Shown: positions 19,032 to 29,026, numbered from the stretch's first letter. The stretch is 64,000 bases of DNA from JAIVJG01 sp964236735 (GCA_964236735.1 CAXSFM010000010.1:138394-202393); one strand, 5' to 3'. Notes: generated by a model not told the origin, from the letters alone. Numbers and translations: made by a program.

Positions 19032-19191
19032 GGGCGGAAAGTCTTTCATATACGACGTGTGTTTTCAACTCTGCGCGGCGGCTTCCGGGCGGGAGAGAGA
19101 CAAACATTCGGATGCGTGGAATGTCGTTTACGGTTCGCCGTGGACTGCAGAGGCCATCCACAGGCAGAGATTAAGACGCACAAATGAAAGA

Positions 19192-19216
19192 GGCTGGAGT
19201 CAGATTTTCGCCAGCC
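19192..19216 (-). terminator. Short hairpin downstream of the receptor-tail remnant
   Basis: GGCTGG (19192-19197) pairs with CCAGCC (19211-19216), and the minus strand then reads TCTTTCATTT. It lies just past the remnant at 19232-19276 and may be its old terminator. Confidence 0.45.
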
Positions 19217-19231
19217 CCCGCGCGAGTGTGT

Positions 19232-19276
19232 TTAGAATTTCATCTTCAGGCTGAACTGGAAACAGTTCGACTCAAT
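19232..19276 (-). pseudogene. C-terminal scrap of a TonB-dependent receptor
   Basis: Fourteen codons read IESNCFQFSLKMKF then TAA, directly preceded in frame by TGA codons. The motif FQFSLK-hydrophobic-K-F at a C-terminus is the final beta strand of Oar-like outer-membrane receptors. The intact receptor at 34398 ends FQFALKLNF. This suggests a receptor gene was deleted here, leaving only its tail. The whole 375-base gap 19032-19406 contains no other coding potential that I can support. Confidence 0.55.
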
Positions 19277-19341
19277 TCATCATCAAGCCGCCACTTGGAT
19301 TTTCGTCGCGCTCATTTGAGGCCGAATTTCTAACGGGCAGC

Positions 19342-19378
19342 AGAGAGGCCGGCGCATCGCACGCGCGCCGGCCTCTCT
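19342..19378 (-). terminator. Hairpin after the giant Calx-beta gene
   Basis: Fourteen-base arms (19342-19355 and 19365-19378, AGAGAGGCCGGCGC and its complement) form a very stable stem 29 bases beyond the stop at 19407. A T-run is weak. Confidence 0.7.
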
Positions 19379-19406
19379 ATTACAACGTAACCGTGTATCC
19401 GTTTCT

Positions 19407-22400
19407 TTACTTCCCGAATCTCCGGCGGTATTCATCGGAGGCGAGGAAGGCTTTGACCATCTCCGCCTGCACATAATTACCGCCAAACTCGTCGAGTTTC
19501 TGGAGCCAGAAGTTGTAGCCGTTGAGGTTCGAGTCGGGCGCGTCGTTCGGATTTCTTCGGAGATAGCCGAAGTACTCTTCAAGGACAAACGCGCGGTTTA
19601 CGTCGCGCCGGTGCAGCGCACCCGATTCCGCGACGCGGCGTAGAGCACGGGCGCGCGCCTGCACGTCCGAAGTATCTGGAGCGCTGCCAAACTCTGCAAT
19701 CGTCGCCTGCCGTTCCTCCACCGAAGGCGTCAGGGCTGCGTGTGCGTACAGCGCATCGGCGTACCCCCCGGGCTTCATGGAGGTCGGATACTTCGCGGCG
19801 AATTCGGCGCGCGCCACGAATGCCTCGGCGAATGATGACTTGTTGGCGTCAAGACGCGCGCGCCAGTCGCCCTCACCGACCACCACGCCGCGCCCCACGG
19901 CCTGCGTGTCTTCGAGGAACTCTAAGTAGCGCGGCAGCCCTGCGGGGCGGTCGAGCGCCGCCGTGTAGAAGTGATAGACGAGGCAGCCCGTCTCCTTGAA
20001 TTCGATGGAGAGGAAGAAGGCCGCCGAGACATTGATGCGCCTCTCTTCGCGGCACTGCTGCTGCTCGGATGCCGAGCGTCGCTGTTCGCACTCGGCGATC
20101 TGATTCGTCCAGAAGGCGAGACCTGAGGCGTCCGGCTCGCGACCCAAAAAGTCATGGTAATGCTCGCGGACGAAAGCCCCCGCGTCGTCAAGCGCGTTGG
20201 GTGCATTCGCGTCCTTTTCGTCGCTGACGATTGTCAGAACAGCGGACGCATTGACGCCCATCGCGAGACCATCTGACGGATCGTGAAGCTCGAACGTAAA
20301 GCTCTCGTCCGGCTCCATGTACGTGTCATCGGTCAGCAGCACGTTGATGGTCTTTGTTGTCTCGCCGGGCGCAAACGAGAGTATGCCGAGCGTCGTGGTG
20401 TAGTCGGCGCGCTGTGTGGCCGTGCCGTCAATCGTCCGGTAAGCGATCTGTGCGGCATCTGAAGTATCTCCCGCGCGCGCGATGGTGACCTCGACGAAGT
20501 GCTGGTTCTCGAACGCGCTGTAAGCCGCTGAAGTTAACTGCACCGTGTTCGCCGTCGGCGTCGGAGTAGGCGTCGGATCGGGTGACGGACTTGGAGTCGG
20601 TGACGGACTCGGCTCAGGTGTGGGTGTCGGCGTCGGCGTCGGTGTGGGCGTCGGTGTCGGTGTCGGTGTCGGCGTTGGTTGCGCGTCGTCGTCAACGATG
20701 GTGAGCGTCGCCGTGACAGGTGAGCCTAAAGTTGCGCCGCCGGTCGGATTCGAGAGCGCGAGATTGATTGTCTCGTTCGCTTCGACAAGCGCGTCGTTGT
20801 TGATACGCACGATGAAAGTCTTGCTCGTTTCGCCGTCGGCGAAGGTGAGCGTGCCGCTTGTCGCTGTGTAATCCTGTCCGGCAACGGCAGTGCCGTCCGA
20901 GGTCGCGTAGCCCACCGTGACCGCGCCGCCTGAGCCGTTCGTCCGATTGATGGTGATGGTGGCCGCGCCGTAGGAGCCGCTGCGGCCATTACGCGGTGTG
21001 TCCGCGAAGGGACTGGCGACGCCGTCTGGCGTGCCGTCTGCTTCGTTGAAATCGTAAGCGGCCACACTGAAAGAGAGAACGCCCGGCGTCGGTGAAGCGG
21101 TTGGAGTTGGTGTGGGCGTTGCCGTCGGTGACGGTGTTGGAGTCGGCGTTGGTGTAGCAGTTGGCGTTGGTGTCGGCTCAGGCGTCGGTGTTGGAGTCGG
21201 CGTCGGTTGTGCGTCGTCGTCGAGAATGGTGCAGAAGCCCTGATCATCGCTGATGCCTGCGCCCTCCGTTGTGTGCCCGAGGTTGACGGCGAAAGTTTCG
21301 TCGGGTTCTACAGTGGTGTCTCCATTGACCAGCACGTTGATCATTACCTGCGTCTCACCGGGCATCAAGGAGAACGCGCCGGATTTTGCTGCGTAGTCCT
21401 GTCCAGCGATGGCCGTGCCGTCGGCGGTCGCGTAGGTGCCGCTGACCGTGTACCCGCTCGCCGCCGAAAGCCTGATGACGAAGACGGCATTCTTCAATCC
21501 ACTGTTTCCCTCTGTCAGGGTTACGTCGCCGATAGACAGTGTCGGCATCGGATCGTCGTCAGAGATATTTACCGTTGCCTGATTCGCGCTGCCGAGTGTC
21601 GCGCCGCCCGTCGGGTTCGAGAGCGTGACGAAGAATTCTTCGCCCGGCTCATCGAGCGCGTCTTGGATGGTGCTGACGTTGAAGCTTGCGGATGCCTGGC
21701 CGTTGTTGAACGTGATTGTGCCGGAGGCGGCGATGTAATCCTGTCCGGCGATGGCCGCTCCATTGGAAGTTGTATAATCCACTGTGACCGTGCCCTGCGT
21801 GCCGCCGAGGCGTTGAAGAGTCACGGTATTGCCGCCGCCTTCAACAGTCGAGTAGTTCACCGGAGCGAACTGGATCACGCCAAATAAGTCGTCGCTGGTG
21901 ATCGTGCCGATGCCCTGCGCGTCCCCCAAGACCGCGTTGGTCGGGCTGGAGAGGTTGACGCTGAATGTTTCATTCTGTTCAGCGTTCAGGTCGCCGTTGA
22001 CCGTGACGGAGATGGTCTTCGTCGTCTCGCCCGGACTGAACGAAAGCGTGCCGGACGTTGCCGCGTAATCGCTTGGCGCGGAGGCTGTTCCGTCGGCGGT
22101 AGCGTAATTCACGGTCGTCGTCAGGGCGCTCGCGTTTGAAAGGCTCACGGTGAAAATCGCCTGAGTCGTGCCTGCGTTGCCTTCCGTGACGGCCACGTCG
22201 TTGATGGAGATGGCCGGGGTCGCGTCGTTGTTGTTGATGGTCAGCACGGCGGTGGCGGGGCTGCCGAGCGTTGCGCCGCCCATCGGGTTCGAGAGCGTGA
22301 GGTTGACGGTTTCGTTCGTCTCGTAAAGCGCATCGTCGCTGATGCCGACGCCGAATGTTTTCGTCGTCTCACCCGCGCTGAAAAAGAGCGTGTCCGACGC

Positions 22401-25193
22401 GGGATCGTAGTCCGTCCCACCAATCGCTGTGCCGTCTGAAGTGGCGAATTTGACTGAGACGCCTTCCGCCGTGCCGCCTGTTCTCGTGACCGTAATCGTC
22501 GCCACGCCGCCGCCTTCGTTAATGCTGTAGGCGGACGCGCTGAACCGGAACGCGCCGCCGGCGTCGTTGTCGAGGATCGTCCCTACGCCCTGCCCGTCGG
22601 CGATGGTGGCGTTGGTCGGGTTAGATAAATTGATGAAGAAGTTCTCATTCGGCTCGATCACTGTGTCCGGTATGATGGTAACGGTGAAGGTCTTCTGCGT
22701 TTCACCCGGTGCGAAACCGATTGCGTCGCCCTCCGGCACGTAGTCTGTGTTGAAGGTGGCTGTCCCATCGGCGGAGGTGAGATTGACCGTGATCGTCCGC
22801 CCGCTCGCAGCCGAGAGGCTGACGGTGAAGACGATCTGCGTGTTCGCGCTGTCGCCTTCGGTCGCCGATGCGTCGTTGATTGAGATGGTTGGAGGCGCAT
22901 TGTTATCAGCGATAGTCAAAGTAGCTGCGTTGGGTGTGCCGTAGGTCGCGCCGCCCGTCAAGGTAGTGAGAGTAAGTTGGACGGTTTCGTCCGGCTCGTC
23001 GAGCGTGTCATTGGCGATGGGGACGTTGAATGTCTTGATGGTCTCGCCGTCGGCGAACGAGAGCGTGCCGGACGTAGCGGTGTAGTCCTGCCCGGCTGTG
23101 GCCGTGATATTTGATGTCTCGTAGCCGACCGTCACCGCGCCGTCGCTGCCGCCCACGCGCACGACCGTGATGATGGCTGCGCCGGCAGACTCATTGACGG
23201 TGAAGTTTGCGGAACTGAACTCCAGAGAGCCGTGCTGAGGCGTTCCCGTAGCGACGCACTGGGAGAACTCTGACGTGTTGCCCGAAGAGTCCGTGGCCGT
23301 GGCTGTTACTACGCCGGGCGACGAGATGGACACAGGCAGAGAATTGTTGATGACGGCATTGCCGCTGCCGTCGGTCGCCACCGTAAACGAGCCTTTGAAG
23401 CTCTGACCTTCGCCGTTGCCCGAAGCATCGCAGCTAGTGTTGGTGTAAATTCCGATGGTGTAGGTCGCGTTGGACGCGCTGTTGAGGCTGCCGTGGAAGA
23501 ATGAGGTGAAACTTATCTGGCCGTTGACGATAGTGACGGACTGTGTGGCGGAAGTAATGACGGGGAAGTTTTGCAGGTTATTGGCCCCTGTGTCGGCGTC
23601 GCCCGCGTCGTTCAGCGTGACTCCGTCCGTGCCGAGGTTGATGCCCAGCCCGTCGTTGCCGTCAACGGTGTTTCCGTCAACGCGGTTGCCCGTGCCCGAT
23701 TCGACGCGGATGCCGTCTCCGCCGTTCTCCGTGATGATGTTGTCGTTGACGGTATTACTGGCGGCGGAAGAGACGAAGATGACGCCGTTCTGCGTATTCC
23801 CAAGATGACTCTCTCCTATCACCGGTTGAATAGCGCCGATGAAGTTGCGCTGGACATGATTGCCCGTGGCCGACGCGCCCGTGAAGGCGACGCCGTTCTG
23901 GCCGTTCTCGGCAATGACATTCTGCCCCGCGCCACTGGCGGCGCCGACAGTATTGTTGGCCGCGTTATTCAGGACAACCCCGTTGCGGACGTTTCCGACG
24001 ATCTCGTTTCCGAGGACGCTGTTGCCGCTCGTCGCGGCGTCCTTGATGTGTACGCCGTCGCCGCTGTTTGTGATGATGTTGCCGGACGCGACCGTCCCGA
24101 CGGAGTTGTTCGTCGCGCCGCCCACGACGAAAACGCCGTTCACGGTGTTGCCCAGTTTCTGTAAGTTCACGCCCCGCCCGATGATGTTGGTTCGGATGAC
24201 GTTTCCGCTCGCGCCCGCGCCGGAGATGGCGACGCCGTTCTGGTCGTTGCCGGCGATATAATTTCTCGCGAGGCTGCCGTCGCCGCCGACTGTGTTGTTC
24301 TGGGCGTTGATGATGGCAACGCCGTTAAAGGTATTGCCGAGGTCATTCGCGCCGGTGGTGTCCGTGCCGATGTAGTTTCCCTGAACGAAATTGCCGGAGG
24401 ATGCTGCGCCCTCAATACGCACGCCGTCGTTGTTGCCGGAGATGATGTTGCGCGCGGCCTCAGTCGTCCCGCCGACGAGGTTGTTTGGAGAGCTGGCGAT
24501 GAAGACGCCCGTCCCGTTGCCGTTCACAGTGGGTTCGAGCGTTGTTGTCCTGCCGAGGCGGCATCCCTCGATGACGTTGCTGCCGATGCTGTTTTCGATG
24601 CGGATGGCCGCGCCGCTGAAATTGATGATGTTCAGCGAATTAATGTTGACGCCCGAACCCGTGACGAGCAGACCGTTGACGCCCGAACCTATGGCGGTAG
24701 TGCCGCTCAAGACGACGTTCGAGCCGTTAATCGTCAAAGATTCCGTAATCGCGGGCAACTGGCTGAGGATGCTGATCGTGTTGAGGCCTGCCGGGAGGTT
24801 GAACTCGATTGTGTCCGCGCCGGCGTTGGCGTTTGCCGCGTTAATCGCCTCGCGCAACGTGCAACCGTTCACGGTGGCCGTACACGCTCCGTTGCTCGTG
24901 TCGGCGATAGAGTTGACGGTGTAGGTCGTCGGAGCCAGCGCCAACGCGCGCATGAGCGAGGACACGAAAGCTCCGCTTCGCAGTTCATCCGCGCTGCGTG
25001 AATATTCGTATGCGGGCGCGTCGAAGAGAGCCGAGAGAAGCGCAGATGATGCGTCGCGCGTGGAAACGTGGTGACTCGTCGCGGCCTCACGAATAGGGTT
25101 CGTTCCTATGGCTGATAAGAGAGGCGTCGCGGTGATGGAGGCTGCGGCGACAAGCAAGAGCGAGATGATGGCGAGGCGGCGAAAGTTCTTCAT
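19407..25193 (-). CDS. Giant secreted adhesin-like protein: beta-helix, eight Calx-beta repeats, DUF4214
   Basis: A 1,928-residue protein. The ATG at 25193 follows AGGAG by nine bases and opens a signal peptide (MKNFRRLAIISLLLVAAAS). Domains in order: a CTLREAINAANANAGADTIE entry motif (about 105-125); a right-handed parallel beta-helix of NosD type to about residue 520, rich in N-x-V-G-G and G-N-x-I turns; then eight Calx-beta domains (SDGTAxxGxDYxxxSGTLxFxxGE-type loops) to about 1,650. Two Thr-Pro tandem linkers separate repeats six, seven and eight. A C-terminal DUF4214 region (FLGREPDASGLAFW, FYTAALDRPAG, FGYLRRNPNDAPD) ends the protein. Calx-beta domains bind calcium. The layout suggests a surface or matrix adhesin. 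It stands alone transcriptionally. Confidence 0.92.
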   Translation of the reverse strand: MKNFRRLAIISLLLVAAASITATPLLSAIGTNPIREAATSHHVSTRDASSALLSALFDAPAYEYSRSADELRSGAFVSSLMRALALAPTTYTVNSIADTSNGACTATVNGCTLREAINAANANAGADTIEFNLPAGLNTISILSQLPAITESLTINGSNVVLSGTTAIGSGVNGLLVTGSGVNINSLNIINFSGAAIRIENSIGSNVIEGCRLGRTTTLEPTVNGNGTGVFIASSPNNLVGGTTEAARNIISGNNDGVRIEGAASSGNFVQGNYIGTDTTGANDLGNTFNGVAIINAQNNTVGGDGSLARNYIAGNDQNGVAISGAGASGNVIRTNIIGRGVNLQKLGNTVNGVFVVGGATNNSVGTVASGNIITNSGDGVHIKDAATSGNSVLGNEIVGNVRNGVVLNNAANNTVGAASGAGQNVIAENGQNGVAFTGASATGNHVQRNFIGAIQPVIGESHLGNTQNGVIFVSSAASNTVNDNIITENGGDGIRVESGTGNRVDGNTVDGNDGLGINLGTDGVTLNDAGDADTGANNLQNFPVITSATQSVTIVNGQISFTSFFHGSLNSASNATYTIGIYTNTSCDASGNGEGQSFKGSFTVATDGSGNAVINNSLPVSISSPGVVTATATDSSGNTSEFSQCVATGTPQHGSLEFSSANFTVNESAGAAIITVVRVGGSDGAVTVGYETSNITATAGQDYTATSGTLSFADGETIKTFNVPIANDTLDEPDETVQLTLTTLTGGATYGTPNAATLTIADNNAPPTISINDASATEGDSANTQIVFTVSLSAASGRTITVNLTSADGTATFNTDYVPEGDAIGFAPGETQKTFTVTIIPDTVIEPNENFFINLSNPTNATIADGQGVGTILDNDAGGAFRFSASAYSINEGGGVATITVTRTGGTAEGVSVKFATSDGTAIGGTDYDPASDTLFFSAGETTKTFGVGISDDALYETNETVNLTLSNPMGGATLGSPATAVLTINNNDATPAISINDVAVTEGNAGTTQAIFTVSLSNASALTTTVNYATADGTASAPSDYAATSGTLSFSPGETTKTISVTVNGDLNAEQNETFSVNLSSPTNAVLGDAQGIGTITSDDLFGVIQFAPVNYSTVEGGGNTVTLQRLGGTQGTVTVDYTTSNGAAIAGQDYIAASGTITFNNGQASASFNVSTIQDALDEPGEEFFVTLSNPTGGATLGSANQATVNISDDDPMPTLSIGDVTLTEGNSGLKNAVFVIRLSAASGYTVSGTYATADGTAIAGQDYAAKSGAFSLMPGETQVMINVLVNGDTTVEPDETFAVNLGHTTEGAGISDDQGFCTILDDDAQPTPTPTPTPEPTPTPTATPTPTPTPSPTATPTPTPTASPTPGVLSFSVAAYDFNEADGTPDGVASPFADTPRNGRSGSYGAATITINRTNGSGGAVTVGYATSDGTAVAGQDYTATSGTLTFADGETSKTFIVRINNDALVEANETINLALSNPTGGATLGSPVTATLTIVDDDAQPTPTPTPTPTPTPTPTPTPTPEPSPSPTPSPSPDPTPTPTPTANTVQLTSAAYSAFENQHFVEVTIARAGDTSDAAQIAYRTIDGTATQRADYTTTLGILSFAPGETTKTINVLLTDDTYMEPDESFTFELHDPSDGLAMGVNASAVLTIVSDEKDANAPNALDDAGAFVREHYHDFLGREPDASGLAFWTNQIAECEQRRSASEQQQCREERRINVSAAFFLSIEFKETGCLVYHFYTAALDRPAGLPRYLEFLEDTQAVGRGVVVGEGDWRARLDANKSSFAEAFVARAEFAAKYPTSMKPGGYADALYAHAALTPSVEERQATIAEFGSAPDTSDVQARARALRRVAESGALHRRDVNRAFVLEEYFGYLRRNPNDAPDSNLNGYNFWLQKLDEFGGNYVQAEMVKAFLASDEYRRRFGK

Positions 25194-25285
25194 ACGGGGT
25201 TCTCCTGACGGATTCATCGAAAGCGATGACGAGCGCGTGGGCGCAATAAGAATGATGGACGGAAATCTATGGCGTCGCGGGTTTG

Positions 25286-25822
25286 TTAACCGGCGGCTAC
25301 GGTTTCAAATTCCGTCAGAGCGCTTGCCGGAATCGTCGTCGCGTCGTTTACCGGAATCGTCAGCGCGTGCAGCAACGGCAAGAACGCCGCATACATCACC
25401 ACAGCTCTTATCCAACTCAATGTCAGCCAACGATGCCCGCGCGTCAGCCACTCGGCAGGCGACACGCTTGATTCGGGGCTGTGTCTGAAGGCATCTAGTT
25501 CGGGAAGGAAATAGATTTGAGTGGCGACGATGATGGAGAAATAAACGGCGGCGGTGGTCAGGATACGCCGGCGACGCGCCCTGCATGTCCAATTCAGGGC
25601 GAGGGTGATGGTGAGCGAGAGGATGAGCAGCGGGTGGATCATCATCCAGAACGTCCCGATGTGCAGGCCATACTTCCCGTTGACTAAAACGGTCGAATCA
25701 GGCATAGCCGACAGGTAAACGGGGAAGTAAACAAGATGCTCATACACGGACCCGCCGAGCAATGTCCCCAAAAGTATAATTGTCAGAAATAGTGAGTTTG
25801 TTCCGAGCTTCGATCTGTTCAT
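25286..25822 (-). CDS. Four-helix integral membrane protein of unknown function
   Basis: A 178-residue protein with four predicted membrane helices at about residues 10-35, 53-78, 84-103 and 130-158. Its Gly-rich first helix (LFLTIILLGTLLGGSVYEH) carries an acidic residue at the end, and a periplasmic Tyr/Pro-rich loop follows. The pattern resembles the DUF1772/anthrone-oxygenase-like membrane family, but I cannot be sure. The start is the ATG at 25822, after GGAGAGACAAAC. It lies 93 bases upstream of the giant adhesin gene on the same strand. Confidence 0.65.
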   Translation of the reverse strand: MNRSKLGTNSLFLTIILLGTLLGGSVYEHLVYFPVYLSAMPDSTVLVNGKYGLHIGTFWMMIHPLLILSLTITLALNWTCRARRRRILTTAAVYFSIIVATQIYFLPELDAFRHSPESSVSPAEWLTRGHRWLTLSWIRAVVMYAAFLPLLHALTIPVNDATTIPASALTEFETVAAG

Positions 25823-26038
25823 GTTTGTCTCTCCTTGAAGTCCGCGGATTTTGAAACGGATGTGCCTTCGTATTCGTCGCCGGCGATCTGTTGCGAGCGA
25901 ATTTTTCGGCTTCAGACCTACATGCGGAAAGCAGGAAGGAAACGGCTCAAGAGTGGAAAATTATTTTCGGCGGAAGCGCGCGGCTGGAGAAACAATCAGC
26001 GGTTTGCGATTGACTGCGACATGAGAGAAAGAATGTTC

Positions 26039-26129
26039 ACCACAGAGGACACAGAGAGACACAGAGGAAAGAGGGAGGTTTGATTGTCTCCTCCGTTCTG
26101 CCTCTGTGCTCCTCCGTGTCCTCTGTGGT
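26039..26129. repeat. Imperfect palindrome of CACAGAGGA-type units
   Basis: The arms 26039-26067 and 26101-26129 match at 25 of 29 positions and are built from ACAGAGG/ACACAGAG units. It sits in the 393-base gap 25823-26215, which otherwise shows nothing I can interpret beyond the upstream region of the membrane-protein gene. Confidence 0.85.
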
Positions 26130-26215
26130 TAATCTCCGGTCACATTCATTTGCAACCCGCAGTAGCCTGACCCACGCGGCTGGCGCGGTTCTGACATGAA
26201 GCGGGTTATCTGATG

Positions 26216-29026
26216 TTACCGGTAGAGCGCGGCCTTGTCGGGCTTGCCCCAGGTTTGATAGTGAGTGTAGAGACGCTGGCGCGCCTGTATGGTCAGTTTG
26301 TTCTGTTCGCCGCGTCTGGCTTTGAGAATTTCGTAGCCTTCGATGAGGAGCGGCTCGGCTTCGTCGAATCTGTGCAGCGCGGAGAGCGTGCCGCCGAGCG
26401 CGCTTTGCGCTTCGGCAATCTGATAATTTCCGGCGGGCAGTTTGCCGCGACGAATTTCTAATGCTTCACGCAGCAAACTTTCGGCCTCCGGCGCGCGGTT
26501 GGTGTCGGTCAACAAACGCCCCAGCCCGACGAGCGTTGTGGCAACGTCCCTGTGTCCCTGCGGGTAGAGATGGCGCTGCGTTTCCAGAACCTGACGAAGT
26601 TGCTGTTCGGCGTCGGCAAGTTCTCCACGCTCATAGAACAACTGCGCGATGTTGGAGACGGTTCTGACAATGCGCGCGTCCCCTTCGCCGAGTTGTTTGC
26701 GAAAGATGGCGAGAGATTTCCGGTAGAGCGGTTCGGCGGCGGCATAATCACCTTTGTCGTAAAACATCCGCGCGAAATTTTGCGTCAGAGTGGCGACGCT
26801 CAGATTGTCTTCGCCCAACTGTTTGGTGAAGATTGCCAACGCCTCACGATAGAGCGGCTCGGCGGCATTGTAGTCGCCTTTCTGTCGCAAAGTTTCTGCC
26901 AGATTGTTGAGCGTGAAGGCGACACTCGGATGCTCTCCGCCGAGCACTTTGCGTTTCGCTGTGATGATTTCCTGATAGAGGTGTTCGGCATCGTCATACT
27001 CGCCCTTCGTATCCTTGAGCAGCGCGTAATTGCTCAGGTGCGTGAGGACATCCGGGTCTTCCATGCCGGCCAGCTTGCGGTCAATGATGAGGGCTTCCTG
27101 ATAAAGTTTGTCGGCGGCATCATAGTCGCCCTTCTCGCTCAACAGCAGTGCGAGATTATTCAAAGACTGTGCGACATCTCGATGCATGTTGCCGAAGATC
27201 TTGCGGCGGAGCGCGAGCGTTTCGCGATAGAGCGATTCGGCGGCAGCGATGTCGCCTTGATCCTTCCTGGCGAAGGCCAGCAGGTTGAGACTCTCCGCCG
27301 TCTCCTGATGCTCGTCGCCGCGAAGCCGACGCCTGATCCTGATGGCCTCGTTCAAGAGCGGTTCCGCTTCTTTGGAACGCTGCTTCTCAAGCAACACCCA
27401 GCCGAGATCGTTGAGGCTCTGCGCCGTCTCCACGCTCTCGTTGCCGAGCGTCTCGCGTCTGAGCGTCAGGGATTTTTCCAGCAGAGGGATGGCGCTGTCG
27501 TAGAGTCCCAAGCCCCGATAGACCATGCCGATGGTGTCCATCAAAGTCGCCTGCACTTCCGGCTGATCTTTCAATTCGCTCTCGATGCGCGCCGCGCCCT
27601 GATCCAGAATCTCGCGCGCCGTGACGCTCTTGCCCTTAGCCTCGCTGGGGTCTGAAACCTTGAACAGTTCAACGAGAAAGGCTGAGACGCGCTGCGCCTT
27701 ATCTCTCTCACGCGCCGCGCGCGTCGCCTGCTGGATGATGAGAACGGCTGAGACGACGAGCAGAATTGCAAACGCAGCGGCGATGCCAGCGCCGACCTTA
27801 TTGCGCTTGATGAATTTTCCGGCGCGATAACCGAAGGTGTCCTGGCGCGCGATGACGGGCAGCCCTTCGAGATGCCGCCTGATGTCTTCCGCAAATTGAC
27901 CGACTGAAAGATAACGACGCTCCGGCTCTTTCCGCATCGCCATCAGGACGATATTGTCCAAGTCGCCTTCGAGCCTGCGGCGCAACTTGTCCGGCTCGCC
28001 CTCGCGCGTCTTGCTGACCGATTCAGGCGTGACGGTGCGCCCTCTTCCGTCTTCGCTTGCATCGTCTTCGCGGCGATTGATGACCGTGCTGGGCTTCTCC
28101 GGCTGCTCCTCGCAGATAATGCGCTCGATCTCGATGCGTTCCGTACTCTTGAGATGATACGGGCGATGTCCCGTCAGCAATTCGTAGAGCAGCACGCCGA
28201 GGCTGTACACGTCGCTGGCGGTTGTGATTTTCGCGCCGCGCACCTGTTCGGGGCTGGCGTAGTCGGGCGTCATCAAGCGCAGGGCGACGGCGGTGGGCGC
28301 AATCGTCTGCCCGTACAACTCTGGATTGAGCAGCTTGGCAATGCCGAAATCCAGCAGCTTCGGCTCGCCCTCTTCCGTGACGAGAATGTTGCCGGGCTTG
28401 AGGTCGCGATGGACGACGAGATTCTGGTGTGCGTAATGCACCGCCGCACAGATTTTGCGGAAAAGCTCTAAGCGGGTCGCGGTTGAAAGCTTCTTGCTGT
28501 CGCAATAGACATCAATCGGCACGCCTTCGACGTATTCCATCACGAAGTATGACAGTCCATCCGCCGTCGTATCGCCGTGCAGCAGGCGCGCAATGTTGGG
28601 ATGATCGAGCGAAGCCAGAATCTGACGCTCGTGGCGGAAACGGCTCAGGATTTCATCCGTGTCGAGTCCGCGCTTGATGAGCTTGATGGCGACACGCTTG
28701 CGGTATTGATCGTCGGCGCGCACGGCCAGATAGACCGTGCCCATTCCGCCATGTCCGAGTTCGCGGATGATTTTATACGGGCCGAGGAGTTGTCCCTGAA
28801 GCGGGCTTTCCGCAGGCTGTCTCAACAGGTTCTCACTCTCCGACAGCAAACTCTTTTCCAACAGGCTCTGATCTTTTTCGTAGGCGGCGACGAGCGCTTC
28901 GACTTCATCGCGCAATTCTGCGTCGTTGTTGCACAGGCGCGCGAGCAGAGACGAACGCTCCGGCGGCTCGCACTCAAGTGCGGGCGCGAGAATGTTCATG
29001 ACCTGTTGCCAGCGTTCAGGAGTCAT
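26216..29026 (-). CDS. Ser/Thr protein kinase with C-terminal TPR array
   Basis: A 936-residue membrane kinase. Residues 1-70 form a small helical domain starting MTPERWQQV, shared with the other kinase of this window. The PknB-type kinase domain follows: G-loop ELGHGGMGTVY (89-99), ATP-anchoring K115, HRDLKPGN near 206 and DFGIAK near 226. One membrane helix lies at about 413-437 (GAGIAAAFAILLVVSAVLII). The outer part (about 450-930) is a run of TPR_10/TPR_12-type repeats, each with the ALxIxxKxLGxxHP-like pattern. It is encoded 56 bases after an ECF sigma gene, so the pair is likely one sigma/kinase signalling unit. The extracytoplasmic TPRs may sense a protein ligand. Confidence 0.92.
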   Translation of the reverse strand: MTPERWQQVMNILAPALECEPPERSSLLARLCNNDAELRDEVEALVAAYEKDQSLLEKSLLSESENLLRQPAESPLQGQLLGPYKIIRELGHGGMGTVYLAVRADDQYRKRVAIKLIKRGLDTDEILSRFRHERQILASLDHPNIARLLHGDTTADGLSYFVMEYVEGVPIDVYCDSKKLSTATRLELFRKICAAVHYAHQNLVVHRDLKPGNILVTEEGEPKLLDFGIAKLLNPELYGQTIAPTAVALRLMTPDYASPEQVRGAKITTASDVYSLGVLLYELLTGHRPYHLKSTERIEIERIICEEQPEKPSTVINRREDDASEDGRGRTVTPESVSKTREGEPDKLRRRLEGDLDNIVLMAMRKEPERRYLSVGQFAEDIRRHLEGLPVIARQDTFGYRAGKFIKRNKVGAGIAAAFAILLVVSAVLIIQQATRAARERDKAQRVSAFLVELFKVSDPSEAKGKSVTAREILDQGAARIESELKDQPEVQATLMDTIGMVYRGLGLYDSAIPLLEKSLTLRRETLGNESVETAQSLNDLGWVLLEKQRSKEAEPLLNEAIRIRRRLRGDEHQETAESLNLLAFARKDQGDIAAAESLYRETLALRRKIFGNMHRDVAQSLNNLALLLSEKGDYDAADKLYQEALIIDRKLAGMEDPDVLTHLSNYALLKDTKGEYDDAEHLYQEIITAKRKVLGGEHPSVAFTLNNLAETLRQKGDYNAAEPLYREALAIFTKQLGEDNLSVATLTQNFARMFYDKGDYAAAEPLYRKSLAIFRKQLGEGDARIVRTVSNIAQLFYERGELADAEQQLRQVLETQRHLYPQGHRDVATTLVGLGRLLTDTNRAPEAESLLREALEIRRGKLPAGNYQIAEAQSALGGTLSALHRFDEAEPLLIEGYEILKARRGEQNKLTIQARQRLYTHYQTWGKPDKAALYR

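Noticed and set aside
20545..20871. Gly/Val-rich plus-strand frame over the adhesin linker
   Set aside because: It is the reverse complement of the Thr-Pro tandem tract in the giant minus-strand gene.
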